Part shown: positions 24,222-32,830 of the stretch, piece by piece
Layout: each line of letters starts with the position of its first letter
Position numbering within the stretch: position 1 is the stretch's first letter
Source: Hyalangium gracile
GTDB lineage: Bacteria; Myxococcota; Myxococcia; Myxococcales; Myxococcaceae
NCBI RefSeq assembly: GCF_020103725.1
Contig: NZ_JAHXBG010000004.1
Coordinates: forward strand, 186,001 to 250,000
Reading direction: 5' to 3'
Length of the DNA: 64,000 nucleotides
Notes under the pieces: model-generated
Told to the model about the DNA's origin: nothing
Seen by the model: only the letters and a program-made list of their open reading frames with translations
Database searches by the model: none
Made by a program: the position numbers and the translations under genes

Positions 24222-24902
24222 ATGGGCATGAGGCTGGATGGCAGGACCGGGTTTCTGGCGGGGGCAGGCATCCTGGGAGGCGTGCTCTTCCTGGTGGCGG
24301 TGGAGCTGGAGGCCTTCCATCTCCGGCTGGGGACCAAGGCCATCCCCATCGTCTGCCTGCTGCTGTGGATGTGGCCGCCGCGCGAGCGCTACGCGCGGCT
24401 GATCTGCGTGGGGCTCGTGCTCTCGCTGGTGGGAGACCTGCTGCTGGAGGTGGACTCGAGCCTGTTCCTGCCCGGCCTGGGAGCCTTCCTGTGCGCCCAC
24501 GTCGCGTACGTGGCCGCCTACCTCATGGTGACCCGGGTCCCGAGCCTGACGCGGGGAGTGCCCTTCGCGCTCCTGGGCGTGGGCGCCACGGTGTTCCTCT
24601 GGCCCGGGCTGGGAGGGCTGGCGCTGCCGGTGACGGCCTATGTGGTCGTCATCTGCACGATGGCGTGGCGCTCCGCCGCCATGGTGGGAGCGGAGGGCCT
24701 CGCGCGGCGCGAGCAGTGGCTGGCGCTGGCGGGGGCGCTGATGTTCGCCGCGAGTGACGGGCTGCTCGCCATCAAGCTCTTCGTTCAGCCCGTGGCAGGC
24801 GGCAGCTACGCCATCATGCTGCTGTACTGGGCTGGACAGCTCTGCATCGCCCTCTCGGCGCGAGAGCCGACGGAGACAGCGCGCGCGCTTGTACCCGGCT
24901 AA
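24222..24902 (+). CDS. YhhN/TMEM86 family lysoplasmalogenase
   Basis: A 226-aa membrane protein with about eight hydrophobic helices. The YhhN family signatures GLVLSLVGDLLLEVD and GALMFAASDGLLAI contain the conserved acidic residues of the proposed active site. Members hydrolyse the vinyl-ether bond of lysoplasmalogens. Myxobacteria make ether lipids and plasmalogens, so the substrate would be present in the cell. It lies 40 bases before the glutathione reductase gene on the same strand and may be cotranscribed. Confidence 0.82.
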   Translation: MGMRLDGRTGFLAGAGILGGVLFLVAVELEAFHLRLGTKAIPIVCLLLWMWPPRERYARLICVGLVLSLVGDLLLEVDSSLFLPGLGAFLCAHVAYVAAYLMVTRVPSLTRGVPFALLGVGATVFLWPGLGGLALPVTAYVVVICTMAWRSAAMVGAEGLARREQWLALAGALMFAASDGLLAIKLFVQPVAGGSYAIMLLYWAGQLCIALSAREPTETARALVPG

Positions 24903-24942
24903 GGTCCCCTCCCGGATTTCCGGGCTCGAAGGGAGCAGACCC

Positions 24943-26349
24943 ATGCCTCAGTACGACTTCGATCTGTTCACGATTGGCGCGGGCTCGGGTGGCGTGGCCT
25001 CCAGCCGCCGGGCCGGCTCCCATGGCGCACGCGTGGCCATCTGCGAGTCGGATCGGGTGGGCGGCACCTGTGTCCTGCGCGGCTGCGTGCCCAAGAAGCT
25101 GCTCGTCTACGGCGCGCACTTCCGCCACGACTTCGAGGACTCGGTCGGCTTCGGCTGGTCCGTCCCCGAGCCCAAGCACGACTGGAAGAAGCTCCAGGCG
25201 GCCAAGGACAAGGAGCTGGACCGGCTCAACGGGGTGTACAAGCGGCTGCTGCGGGACTCGGGCGTGCAGCTCATCGAGGGGCACGGGCGCATCGTCGACC
25301 CTCACACGGTGCAGGTGGGTGAGCAGCGCTACACGGCGGCGCACATCCTGGTGTCCACGGGCTCGCATCCCTTCCTGCCCGAGCTGCCCGGCATCGAGCA
25401 TGCCATCACGTCGGACGGCGCGCTGAGCCTGAAGGAGCTGCCGCGCAGGCTCATCATCGTGGGCGGGGGCTACATCGGCGTGGAGTTCGCCGGCATCTTC
25501 AACGCGCTGGGCGTCAAGGTGATGATCCTCATCCGTGGCGACACGGTGCTGCGCGGCTTCGATGACGACGTGCGCGCGTTCCTCACCCAGGAGATGCGCA
25601 AGAAGGGCATCGACATCCGCTCCGAGGTGTTCGTGCGCGACATCGAGAAGCGCTCGGACGGGACGCTGAGCGTGCTCACGCGGATGGGAGACACGCTCGA
25701 GGCGGACGCGGTGCTGTTCGCCACGGGCCGCGTCCCCAACACCCGAGGGCTGGGGCTGGAGGAGGTGGGCGTGAAGCTGGATGCGCGCGGAGCGGTGGTG
25801 GTGGACGAGGGCTCCCGCTCGTCCGTGGAGAACATCTATGCGGTGGGGGATGTGACGGACCGGCTCAACCTCACGCCGGTGGCCATCGCCGAGGGCCGGG
25901 CGCTGGCGGAGACGCTCTTCAACGACAACCCCATGCGGATGGACCACTCCGGGGTGCCGTCCGCGGTGTTCAGCCAGCCGCCGGTGGGCACGGTGGGGCT
26001 CACGGAGCTCGAGGCGTGCCAGCTGCACGGGGCCGTCGACGTGTACGTGTCCAGCTTCCGGCCCATGAAGCACACGCTGAGCGGCCGGGAGGAGCGCTCG
26101 ATGATGAAGCTCATCGTCGAGCGGAAGAGCGGCAAGGTGCTGGGCTTCCACATGGTGGGGGCGGACGCGCCGGAGATCATCCAGGGGCTGGCGGTGGCGC
26201 TGAAGTGCGGCGTCACCAAGCAGCAGCTCGACTCCACGGTGGGCATCCACCCCACGGCCGCCGAGGAGTTCGTCACCATGCGTGACAGGCGCCCCGACCC
26301 CCAGACGAGCGCGACCGATGAGCTGGGCCGCGAGGCCGTGAAGAAGTGA
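24943..26349 (+). CDS. gor: Glutathione-disulfide reductase
   Basis: A 468-aa class I pyridine nucleotide-disulfide oxidoreductase. It has the FAD motif GAGSGGVASSRRA, the redox disulfide GGTCVLRGCVPKK, the NAD(P)-binding GGGYIGVEFAGIF, the second FAD site IYAVGDVT, and the C-terminal catalytic His-Glu in GIHPTAAEEFVT. VLRGCVPKK and the overall pattern match glutathione reductases better than dihydrolipoamide dehydrogenase or mercuric reductase. ATG 24943 begins the normal MPQYDFDLFTIG; the longer open frame is not coding. It would keep thiols reduced in the cytoplasm. Confidence 0.9.
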   Translation: MPQYDFDLFTIGAGSGGVASSRRAGSHGARVAICESDRVGGTCVLRGCVPKKLLVYGAHFRHDFEDSVGFGWSVPEPKHDWKKLQAAKDKELDRLNGVYKRLLRDSGVQLIEGHGRIVDPHTVQVGEQRYTAAHILVSTGSHPFLPELPGIEHAITSDGALSLKELPRRLIIVGGGYIGVEFAGIFNALGVKVMILIRGDTVLRGFDDDVRAFLTQEMRKKGIDIRSEVFVRDIEKRSDGTLSVLTRMGDTLEADAVLFATGRVPNTRGLGLEEVGVKLDARGAVVVDEGSRSSVENIYAVGDVTDRLNLTPVAIAEGRALAETLFNDNPMRMDHSGVPSAVFSQPPVGTVGLTELEACQLHGAVDVYVSSFRPMKHTLSGREERSMMKLIVERKSGKVLGFHMVGADAPEIIQGLAVALKCGVTKQQLDSTVGIHPTAAEEFVTMRDRRPDPQTSATDELGREAVKK

Positions 26350-26415
26350 GCCACGGAGCCGGGAGGCTGGTAGGGTCCGCGCCCCATCCAACCTCCTTTT
26401 CCTGAGAGGGACTCC

Positions 26416-27309
<894 letters not shown>

Positions 27310-27325
27310 GGCCGCCCGGCCGTCC

Positions 27326-28462
27326 TCACGCCGCCGTCTTGTGGAAGCGGCGGGAGGCCACCGTGAGCACCGCCGCGCCAAAGAGGGCCAGGAGGAGGAC
27401 CTGGGGCCACAGGTCCGAGAGGCTCGCGCCCTTGAGCAGCACGCCGCGCAGCACCTCGACGTAGAAGCGCACGGGGTTGAGCCAGGTGAGCCACGCCAGC
27501 CAGTCCGGCATGGCGCGCAGGGGCGTGAGCACGCCAGAGAGCAGGATGGCGGGTAGCAGGAAGAGGAAGCCGCCCACGAAGGCCTGCTGCTGGGTGCGGC
27601 TCAACGTGGCGATGAGCAGGCCTACCCCCAGCGTGGACATGATGTAGAGCAGCGTGGCACCCGCCACCAGCCCGAGGTTGCCTCGCAGCGGCACCTCGAA
27701 CACCCAGGTGCCCACGGTGAGCGCGAGCCCCACGTCCACCAGCCCGATGAGCACGAACGGCGTCACCTTTCCCACCATCAAGATGCCTGGCTTGAGCGGC
27801 GTCACCTGGAGCTGCTCCAGCGTGCCGCTCTCCCGCTCGCGGGCCAGGCCCATGGCCATCGTCACCGTGGTGACGATGAGCAGCAGCATGGCCATGATGC
27901 CGGGAATCACATACACGGCCGTGGACAGCGTCGGGTTGTAGAGGACCCGGGGCACCAGCTCCAGCGCCTGTCGGGGTGGCGTCTCCCCGCGTGCCTGCGC
28001 CTGCTCCTGGAGGCGCTGCACGGCCCGCGCCGCCGCGTGCCGGGCCACCGCATCCACGGCGGTGGACGAGCGCACCGGATCCGAGCCATCCACCAGGGCC
28101 TGCACTTGAGCGCCCTCGCCGCGCAGCAGCTCCCTCTGGAAGTCCGGGGGGAACACCAGCGCCACCGCGGCGTCGCCTTGTACCAGCAGCTCCTCGGCGG
28201 CGCGCTCGTCCGCCGGCTCCGCCTTCAGCTCCAGCGTGTCGCTGGCGAGCAGACCGCGCGCGTGAGCCAGGCTCTCCTGGCTGCGGTCCCGGTCCACCAC
28301 GGCGGTGGGCACATGGCGCACGTCGAAGTTGACGGCGAAGCCCAGGACGAACAGCTGCACCAGCGGCGCGAAGGTGAGCAGGGCCAGCACGCGCTTGTCG
28401 CGCACCGTCTGCCTCACCTCCTTCACCACCACGGCGCGGTACTGCACGAGGAGCGGGTGCAT
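27326..28462 (-). CDS. ABC-2 efflux permease B
   Basis: A 378-aa permease of the YbhS/YhhJ type. One N-terminal helix (about 22-45) is followed by a large extracytoplasmic domain (about 45-170; VVDRDRSQESLAHARGLL) and a bundle of five helices (about 175-375). The signature RERESGTLEQLQVTPLKP lies in a cytoplasmic loop. It is the last gene of a five-gene operon, 16 bases after the sister permease, with which it should form a heterodimer. Confidence 0.9.
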   Translation of the reverse strand: MHPLLVQYRAVVVKEVRQTVRDKRVLALLTFAPLVQLFVLGFAVNFDVRHVPTAVVDRDRSQESLAHARGLLASDTLELKAEPADERAAEELLVQGDAAVALVFPPDFQRELLRGEGAQVQALVDGSDPVRSSTAVDAVARHAAARAVQRLQEQAQARGETPPRQALELVPRVLYNPTLSTAVYVIPGIMAMLLLIVTTVTMAMGLARERESGTLEQLQVTPLKPGILMVGKVTPFVLIGLVDVGLALTVGTWVFEVPLRGNLGLVAGATLLYIMSTLGVGLLIATLSRTQQQAFVGGFLFLLPAILLSGVLTPLRAMPDWLAWLTWLNPVRFYVEVLRGVLLKGASLSDLWPQVLLLALFGAAVLTVASRRFHKTAA

Positions 28463-28478
28463 GCGGACGGTCCTCCTC

Positions 28479-29615
28479 TCAGTCCAGCCGGCGCTGGAAG
28501 CGCGCCATGGCGGCCATCAGCACCAGCGCCGCGAAGAGGGTGAGCGCCACGAGCTGGGGCCACAGCTCGGGGAAGCCATTGCCGCGCAGCAGCACCCCGC
28601 GCAGCGTGCCCACGAAGTAGCGCGCGGGGATGATCGTGCTGAGCAGGCGCAGCGGCAGCGGCAGGTTCTCGATGGGGAAGATGAAGCCCGACAGCAGCAT
28701 GGAGGGCAGCACGGACGTCATCGTCGCCATCTGCGTGGCCACCACCTGGTTGCGTGTCACCACGGAGATGAGCAGCCCCTGGCCCAGCATGCCGATGAGG
28801 AACAGCAGCGCCCCGAGCCCCAGCACCACCAGGCTGCCGCGCACTGGCACGTCGAACACCCAGGCGCCCACGGTGAGGACGAGCAGCACCTGCAGGATGC
28901 CGATGCCCAGGTAGGGCAGCAGCTTGCCCACGACGATCTCCATGCGCCCCACGGGCGTGGCGAACAGCTGCTCCATGGAGCCGCGCTCCCACTCGCGCGC
29001 CACGGTGAGCGCGGTGATGAGCACGGCGACGATGGCGAGCAGGTACGACGCCAGTCCGGGCACCAGGTACAGCGCCGAGCGTCCCGTCGGGTTGAAGAGC
29101 GTGCGGACGCGCACCTCCAGCGGCGGCGCCGGCAGGGACATTCCCGGAGGGGCGAACCGCTGGGAGGCGGCCTGCACCAGGGCCTGGGCCTTGGCGAGCG
29201 CCTGCGTGGCGGTGTTGCCGTCCGCGCCATCCACCAGCAGCTGCACCCGGGCTTCGCCGCGAGCGATGTCCCGCGAGAACCCACGAGGCACCACCAGCAC
29301 CGCCACCGCCTGTCCGCGCCGCAGCTCTCGGAGCGCTTCCTCGGGAGCGGCGCCCTCATGGACGGGGGTGAACTCGCCGGCCGCGGTGAAGTGGCGAACC
29401 AGCTCTCGCGAGGCCGTGCTCCGGTCCTGGTCCACCACCGCCAGCTCCAGGTGGTCCACATCGAAGCTGATGCCGAAGCCGAAGAGCACCAGCATCAGCA
29501 CCGGCATGGCCAGCGCCAGGTACAGCGTGCGGATGTCCCGGCGGATGTGCTGCACCTCCTTGCCCGCCATGGCGAGGGTGCGGCCCAGGGTGCGTCGGAG
29601 GGCGGAGGAGGCCAT
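28479..29615 (-). CDS. ABC-2 efflux permease A
   Basis: A 378-aa paralogue of the downstream permease with the same layout. An N-terminal helix (about 30-50) leads to an extracytoplasmic domain (VVDQDRSTASRELVRHF) and the C-terminal helix bundle with REWERGSMEQLFATPVGRM. It pairs with permease B. It starts 6 bases after the stop of the ATPase gene. Confidence 0.9.
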   Translation of the reverse strand: MASSALRRTLGRTLAMAGKEVQHIRRDIRTLYLALAMPVLMLVLFGFGISFDVDHLELAVVDQDRSTASRELVRHFTAAGEFTPVHEGAAPEEALRELRRGQAVAVLVVPRGFSRDIARGEARVQLLVDGADGNTATQALAKAQALVQAASQRFAPPGMSLPAPPLEVRVRTLFNPTGRSALYLVPGLASYLLAIVAVLITALTVAREWERGSMEQLFATPVGRMEIVVGKLLPYLGIGILQVLLVLTVGAWVFDVPVRGSLVVLGLGALLFLIGMLGQGLLISVVTRNQVVATQMATMTSVLPSMLLSGFIFPIENLPLPLRLLSTIIPARYFVGTLRGVLLRGNGFPELWPQLVALTLFAALVLMAAMARFQRRLD

Positions 29616-29621
29616 GGCGCG

Positions 29622-30554
29622 TCACTCCTTCCGGCCCGCGGCCGACGTGAGGGCCAGGAAGACGTCATCGAGCGTGGGCGCGGCCTCTTCCAGCTCCAGC
29701 GGCTCCACGCCTCGGGCACGCAGCAGGTCCGCGAGTGCCTCCGCGGACAGGCGCTCCGGGTCCACACGCACGCTGGCTCCGGCTCCGAAGCGGCTCACGT
29801 CCAGCACGCCCGGCGTGCTCTTCAAGTCATCGAGCGCCCGGGACAGTCCGGGGCCGCGCACCTCCAGCACCCGCCCCGGAGCATGCGTGCGCTTGAGGCC
29901 CTCGGGCGTGTCCAGCGCCACCAGCCGCCCGTCCACCATGATGCCGATGCGCGCGCAGTACTCGGCCTCATCCATATAGTGGGTGGTGACGAAGACGGTG
30001 GTGCCCTGGGCGGACAGCTCGCGGATGAGCTGCCAGAAGCCGCGCCGCTGCAGCGGATCCACTCCGGCGGTGGGCTCGTCCAGGAAGACGATGCGGGGGC
30101 GGTGCATCACGGCGCTCGCCAGCGCCACGCGCTGCTGGATGCCTCCGGGCAGCCTTCCCGTCACCTCGTCCTGCACGGAGCTCAGCTGCATGCGCTCCAG
30201 CATCTCGTCGATGCGCGCGTGCAGGGCAGCTCCGTGAGAGCCGTAGGCCGAGGCGAAGAACTCCAGGTTTGCCCGCACCGTCAGGTCCAGGTAGAGCGAG
30301 AAGCGCTGGGACATGTAGCCGATGCCGGCCTTGACGCGCTCCGGCTCTCGCCCCACGTCGAAGCCCGCCACCCGCGCGTGCCCTCCCGAGGGCTTCAGCA
30401 GCCCGCAGAGCATCCGGATGGTGGTGGACTTGCCGGCGCCATTGGCTCCCAGGTAGCCGAAGATCTCCCCCGCCCCCACGGAGAAGCTCACGTCGTCCAC
30501 CGCCGTGAAGCCACCGAAGCGGCGCGTCAGGTGCTCGACCTCGATGGCGCTCAT
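29622..30554 (-). CDS. ABC-2 efflux ATPase 2
   Basis: A 310-aa ATPase with Walker A GANGAGKS, Walker B RIVFLDEPTAGVD and switch histidine VFVTTHYMDEAE. The signature motif is LPGGIQQR rather than LSGGQ. A C-terminal extension (about 220-310) is typical of drug or polyketide exporters. In E. coli YbhF two ATPase halves are fused; here they are separate genes that overlap by 4 bases (30551-30554). Confidence 0.92.
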   Translation of the reverse strand: MSAIEVEHLTRRFGGFTAVDDVSFSVGAGEIFGYLGANGAGKSTTIRMLCGLLKPSGGHARVAGFDVGREPERVKAGIGYMSQRFSLYLDLTVRANLEFFASAYGSHGAALHARIDEMLERMQLSSVQDEVTGRLPGGIQQRVALASAVMHRPRIVFLDEPTAGVDPLQRRGFWQLIRELSAQGTTVFVTTHYMDEAEYCARIGIMVDGRLVALDTPEGLKRTHAPGRVLEVRGPGLSRALDDLKSTPGVLDVSRFGAGASVRVDPERLSAEALADLLRARGVEPLELEEAAPTLDDVFLALTSAAGRKE

Positions 30555-31297
30555 GCGGCCCTCCCTCGGATGAGCTCGAGGAACACCGCCTCGAAGTTGC
30601 CCGGCGCCACGCCCTGCGCCCGGGCCAGCTCGCGCGGCGCGCCCTCGGCGATCACCTCGCCCGCGTACAGGAGCCCCACCCGGTGGCAGCGCGCCGCCTC
30701 GTCCATGTAGGGAGTGGACACCACCAGCGTCATGCCCTCGTGCACCAGCCCGTACAGCAGCTCCCACAGCTCGCGGCGGCTCACCGGATCCACGCCGTTG
30801 GTGGGCTCGTCCAGCAGCAGCACGCGCGGCCGGTGAAGCAGCGCGCACGCCAGCGCCAGCTTCTTGTACATGCCTCCGGAGAGCGCGTCCGCGCGCCTGT
30901 CCGTGAAGCGCTCCAGCCGGGTGATGGAGAGCAGGCGCTCCCGCCGCGCCTCGAAGTCCGCGCGGGCCAGCCCGAACAGCCGCGCGAAGAAGCGCAGGTT
31001 CTCGTCCACGCTCAGATCGCCGTAGAGGCTGTTGCGCTGGGGCACCAGCCCGAGCTGCTCGCGCACCGGGCTGCGCGGGTGCGCCGGATCCTCTCCGAGC
31101 ACCCGCACCTGGCCCTCGTCCGGGCGCATCAGCCCCGACAGCATGCGGATGGCCGTCGTCTTCCCCGCGCCGTCCGGGCCTACCAGGCCGTAGACCTCGC
31201 CGGAGCGCACCGCCAGGCACACGCCTCGCAGGGCCTGGGTGGCGCCGAAGGAGCGGCGCACGCCGGACAGCTCCAGGTCCACGGCGTGCGCGCTCAT
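30551..31297 (-). CDS. ABC-2 efflux ATPase 1
   Basis: A 248-aa ATPase with Walker A GPDGAGKTT, signature LSGGMYKKLALA and Walker B RVLLLDEPTNGVD. The switch region reads VVSTPYMDEA, with Pro-Tyr where a Thr-His pair is common, so hydrolysis at this site may be degenerate and ATPase 2 may carry the active site. It overlaps both flanking genes by 4 bases, which implies coupled translation. Confidence 0.92.
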   Translation of the reverse strand: MSAHAVDLELSGVRRSFGATQALRGVCLAVRSGEVYGLVGPDGAGKTTAIRMLSGLMRPDEGQVRVLGEDPAHPRSPVREQLGLVPQRNSLYGDLSVDENLRFFARLFGLARADFEARRERLLSITRLERFTDRRADALSGGMYKKLALACALLHRPRVLLLDEPTNGVDPVSRRELWELLYGLVHEGMTLVVSTPYMDEAARCHRVGLLYAGEVIAEGAPRELARAQGVAPGNFEAVFLELIRGRAA

Positions 31298-32355
31298 GGC
31301 CGTCGCTCCGCCACCGCGCCGGCGCGCGGCGAGAGGGTGATGTCCACGGGCATGCCCGGCAGCAGCAGCCCGTCGGGATCCTCGATGCGGACCTCCACCG
31401 GATAGACGAGCCGGTCGCGGTCGCTCCGGGTCTGCACGTTGCGAGGCGTGAACTCCGCCACGGTCGCCACGGTGACCACGCGGGCCTGGAAGCTGCGATC
31501 GGGATACGCGTCCGCGCGGACGATGGCGGGCTCCCCGGGACGCACGGCGGCCAGCTCCGCGTTCGGCAGATAGAAGGTGGCGCGCGAGTTCCGCGTATCC
31601 ACCAGCCGCGCGAGCACCGCGCCGGGCATGGCCAGCTCCCCCACCTCCAGCACCAGCGTCTCCACCGTGCCCGCCAGGGGCGCGTGCAGCTCGCACTCGG
31701 CGACGGACAGGCGCGCGCGGCGCACCGTGGCCTCGGTGGCCTGGACGGCCTGGGTGGCGGCGGAGGCCTGCTCGCGGCTGGCGCGCTCCTGCTCGGCGGC
31801 GGCTCGCGCCTGACGGCTGGCGGCGGTGCTCGTGTGCTGGGAGGCGGCGAGCTGCTGGCTCAGGGCATCCGCCTGGGCGCGCGCCTGGTCTCTCGTGGCC
31901 ACGGCGACGGCCTCTCCCATCTGCTCCATGCGCGCGGCCTGCCGGGAGGCGAGCCCCTGCTGCGCGGCGAGCGACTCGAGCTGCGCCTGGGTGCCGCTGG
32001 CCTGCGCCGTGGCGGCCTCACTGGCGCGCAGGGAGGCGAGGGCGGCGGCATCCGCGGCGTGAGCCTGGGCGCGCGCCATGGCCAGCCGGGCCTCGGCCTC
32101 GGCGAGCAGGGCCTCGGGCTCGGTGCAGTCCAGGGTGGCCAGGAGCGCGCCCTTCTCCACGCGGGCTCCCTCCTTCACGTGCAGGGCGAGCACCCGCGCG
32201 TTGAGCCGCGAGCGCACGTCCACGGCGGTGCCCTCCACCACGCCCGAGCCGCCCGGCGGGCCTTCCGCCGCTCGGCGATCGCGCACCAGCCGCAGTCCCA
32301 GCAAGGTGCCCAGCACGACCACCAGGGCGATGAACAGCACGACGACGCGGCGCAT
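31294..32355 (-). CDS. HlyD-type periplasmic adaptor of the efflux operon
   Basis: A 353-aa membrane fusion protein. A single N-terminal helix (about 4-22) anchors it. The lipoyl half-motifs are at about 40-70 (RSRLNARVLALHVKEGARVEKGALLA) and 215-245 (LHAPLAGTVETLVLEVGELAMPG). An Ala/Gln-rich coiled-coil hairpin lies between (about 75-205), and a beta-barrel region completes it. The arrangement matches YbhG/YhiI, which link ABC-2 permeases to an outer-membrane channel. It is the first gene of the operon, and a sigma-54 promoter lies about 50 bases upstream. No TetR-type repressor of the CecR kind is present. No outer-membrane channel gene is nearby either. Confidence 0.9.
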   Translation of the reverse strand: MRRVVVLFIALVVVLGTLLGLRLVRDRRAAEGPPGGSGVVEGTAVDVRSRLNARVLALHVKEGARVEKGALLATLDCTEPEALLAEAEARLAMARAQAHAADAAALASLRASEAATAQASGTQAQLESLAAQQGLASRQAARMEQMGEAVAVATRDQARAQADALSQQLAASQHTSTAASRQARAAAEQERASREQASAATQAVQATEATVRRARLSVAECELHAPLAGTVETLVLEVGELAMPGAVLARLVDTRNSRATFYLPNAELAAVRPGEPAIVRADAYPDRSFQARVVTVATVAEFTPRNVQTRSDRDRLVYPVEVRIEDPDGLLLPGMPVDITLSPRAGAVAERRP

Positions 32356-32406
32356 GCTCCCTCCTCGAGCCGCCGCGGACCGCGCGGCGTCCCAAGGCGA
32401 GAGACA

Positions 32407-32421
32407 GCAAGGCACATGCCG
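32407..32421 (-). promoter_or_regulatory. Sigma-54 promoter of the efflux operon
   Basis: Minus-strand CGGCATGTGCCTTGC keeps GG at -24 and TTGC at -12 with the required 10-base spacing between GG and GC. The flanks deviate (CGGCAT for TGGCAC). The -12 element is about 53 bases before ATG 32355. Confidence 0.55.
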
Positions 32422-32476
32422 TAGGTGCGCTCCGAAGGCACCTGGGAAGACCCTGTCGGGAGCCCGCGCGTCCCCC

Positions 32477-32492
32477 TGCCGGGAATCCGGCA
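32477..32492. promoter_or_regulatory. Palindrome midway between divergent sigma-54 promoters
   Basis: TGCCGG-GAAT-CCGGCA is a perfect 6-base-arm dyad. Its centre is about 61-64 bases from each -24 element and therefore about 87-89 bases from both predicted transcription starts. This is where an NtrC-type activator serving both operons would be expected to bind. Confidence 0.5.
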
Positions 32493-32544
32493 CCCCCTGT
32501 TCGAGATCCCGGCGGTCGCCACCTCTCCATCGAGCGGAGAGCCC

Positions 32545-32560
32545 TGGCACCCCCCTTGCT
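32545..32560 (+). promoter_or_regulatory. Sigma-54 promoter of the kinase/NtrC operon
   Basis: TGGCACCCCCCTTGCT matches the consensus TGGCAC-N5-TTGCW at every conserved base, with GG and GC 10 bases apart. The predicted transcription start is near 32571, giving a leader of about 255 bases before the kinase ATG, or 35 before the small frame at 32606. Confidence 0.8.
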
Positions 32561-32605
32561 CTCGGAGGCTGAGGCGCATGTGCGCTCCAGAAGGCCCGAG
32601 GCCCC

Positions 32606-32830
32606 ATGATCAGCCTGCTCCTGTTCCTCTATGCACCGCTCCGCGCACCCCGAAAGGCGCGGCCGCACCCGAGCCGTCCCGCGAGGCAGCGCCCCGAGCT
32701 CCGGCTGGTCGAGCCGTCCGAGCCGACAGAGCCGAGCTCCCGCTCGGGTGCCAGGGCCTCCCGGAAGCGTCGCAAAGCGGGAAGCTCGGCGCCGCTCGCC
32801 ATTGTCGGAGGCCGCGCTGGCATGCCATGA
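32606..32830 (+). CDS. Possible small leader ORF before the sensor kinase
   Basis: A 74-codon frame from ATG 32606, about 35 bases past the sigma-54 transcription start. Its TGA overlaps the kinase ATG (32827-32830). The N-terminus is hydrophobic (MISLLLFLYAPL); the rest is rich in Arg, Pro and Ser. A GAGG lies 6 bases upstream. The position suggests a translated, coupled leader, but the composition is also what chance frames look like in this genome. Confidence 0.35.
   Translation: MISLLLFLYAPLRAPRKARPHPSRPARQRPELRLVEPSEPTEPSSRSGARASRKRRKAGSSAPLAIVGGRAGMP

Larger units (their letters stand above)
32356..32826. other. 471-base divergent regulatory region
   Basis: Separates the efflux operon from the kinase/NtrC operon. 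It holds two facing sigma-54 promoters (32407-32421 and 32545-32560), a palindrome exactly between them (32477-32492) and a possible small frame (32606-32830). I see nothing else. Confidence 0.65.
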
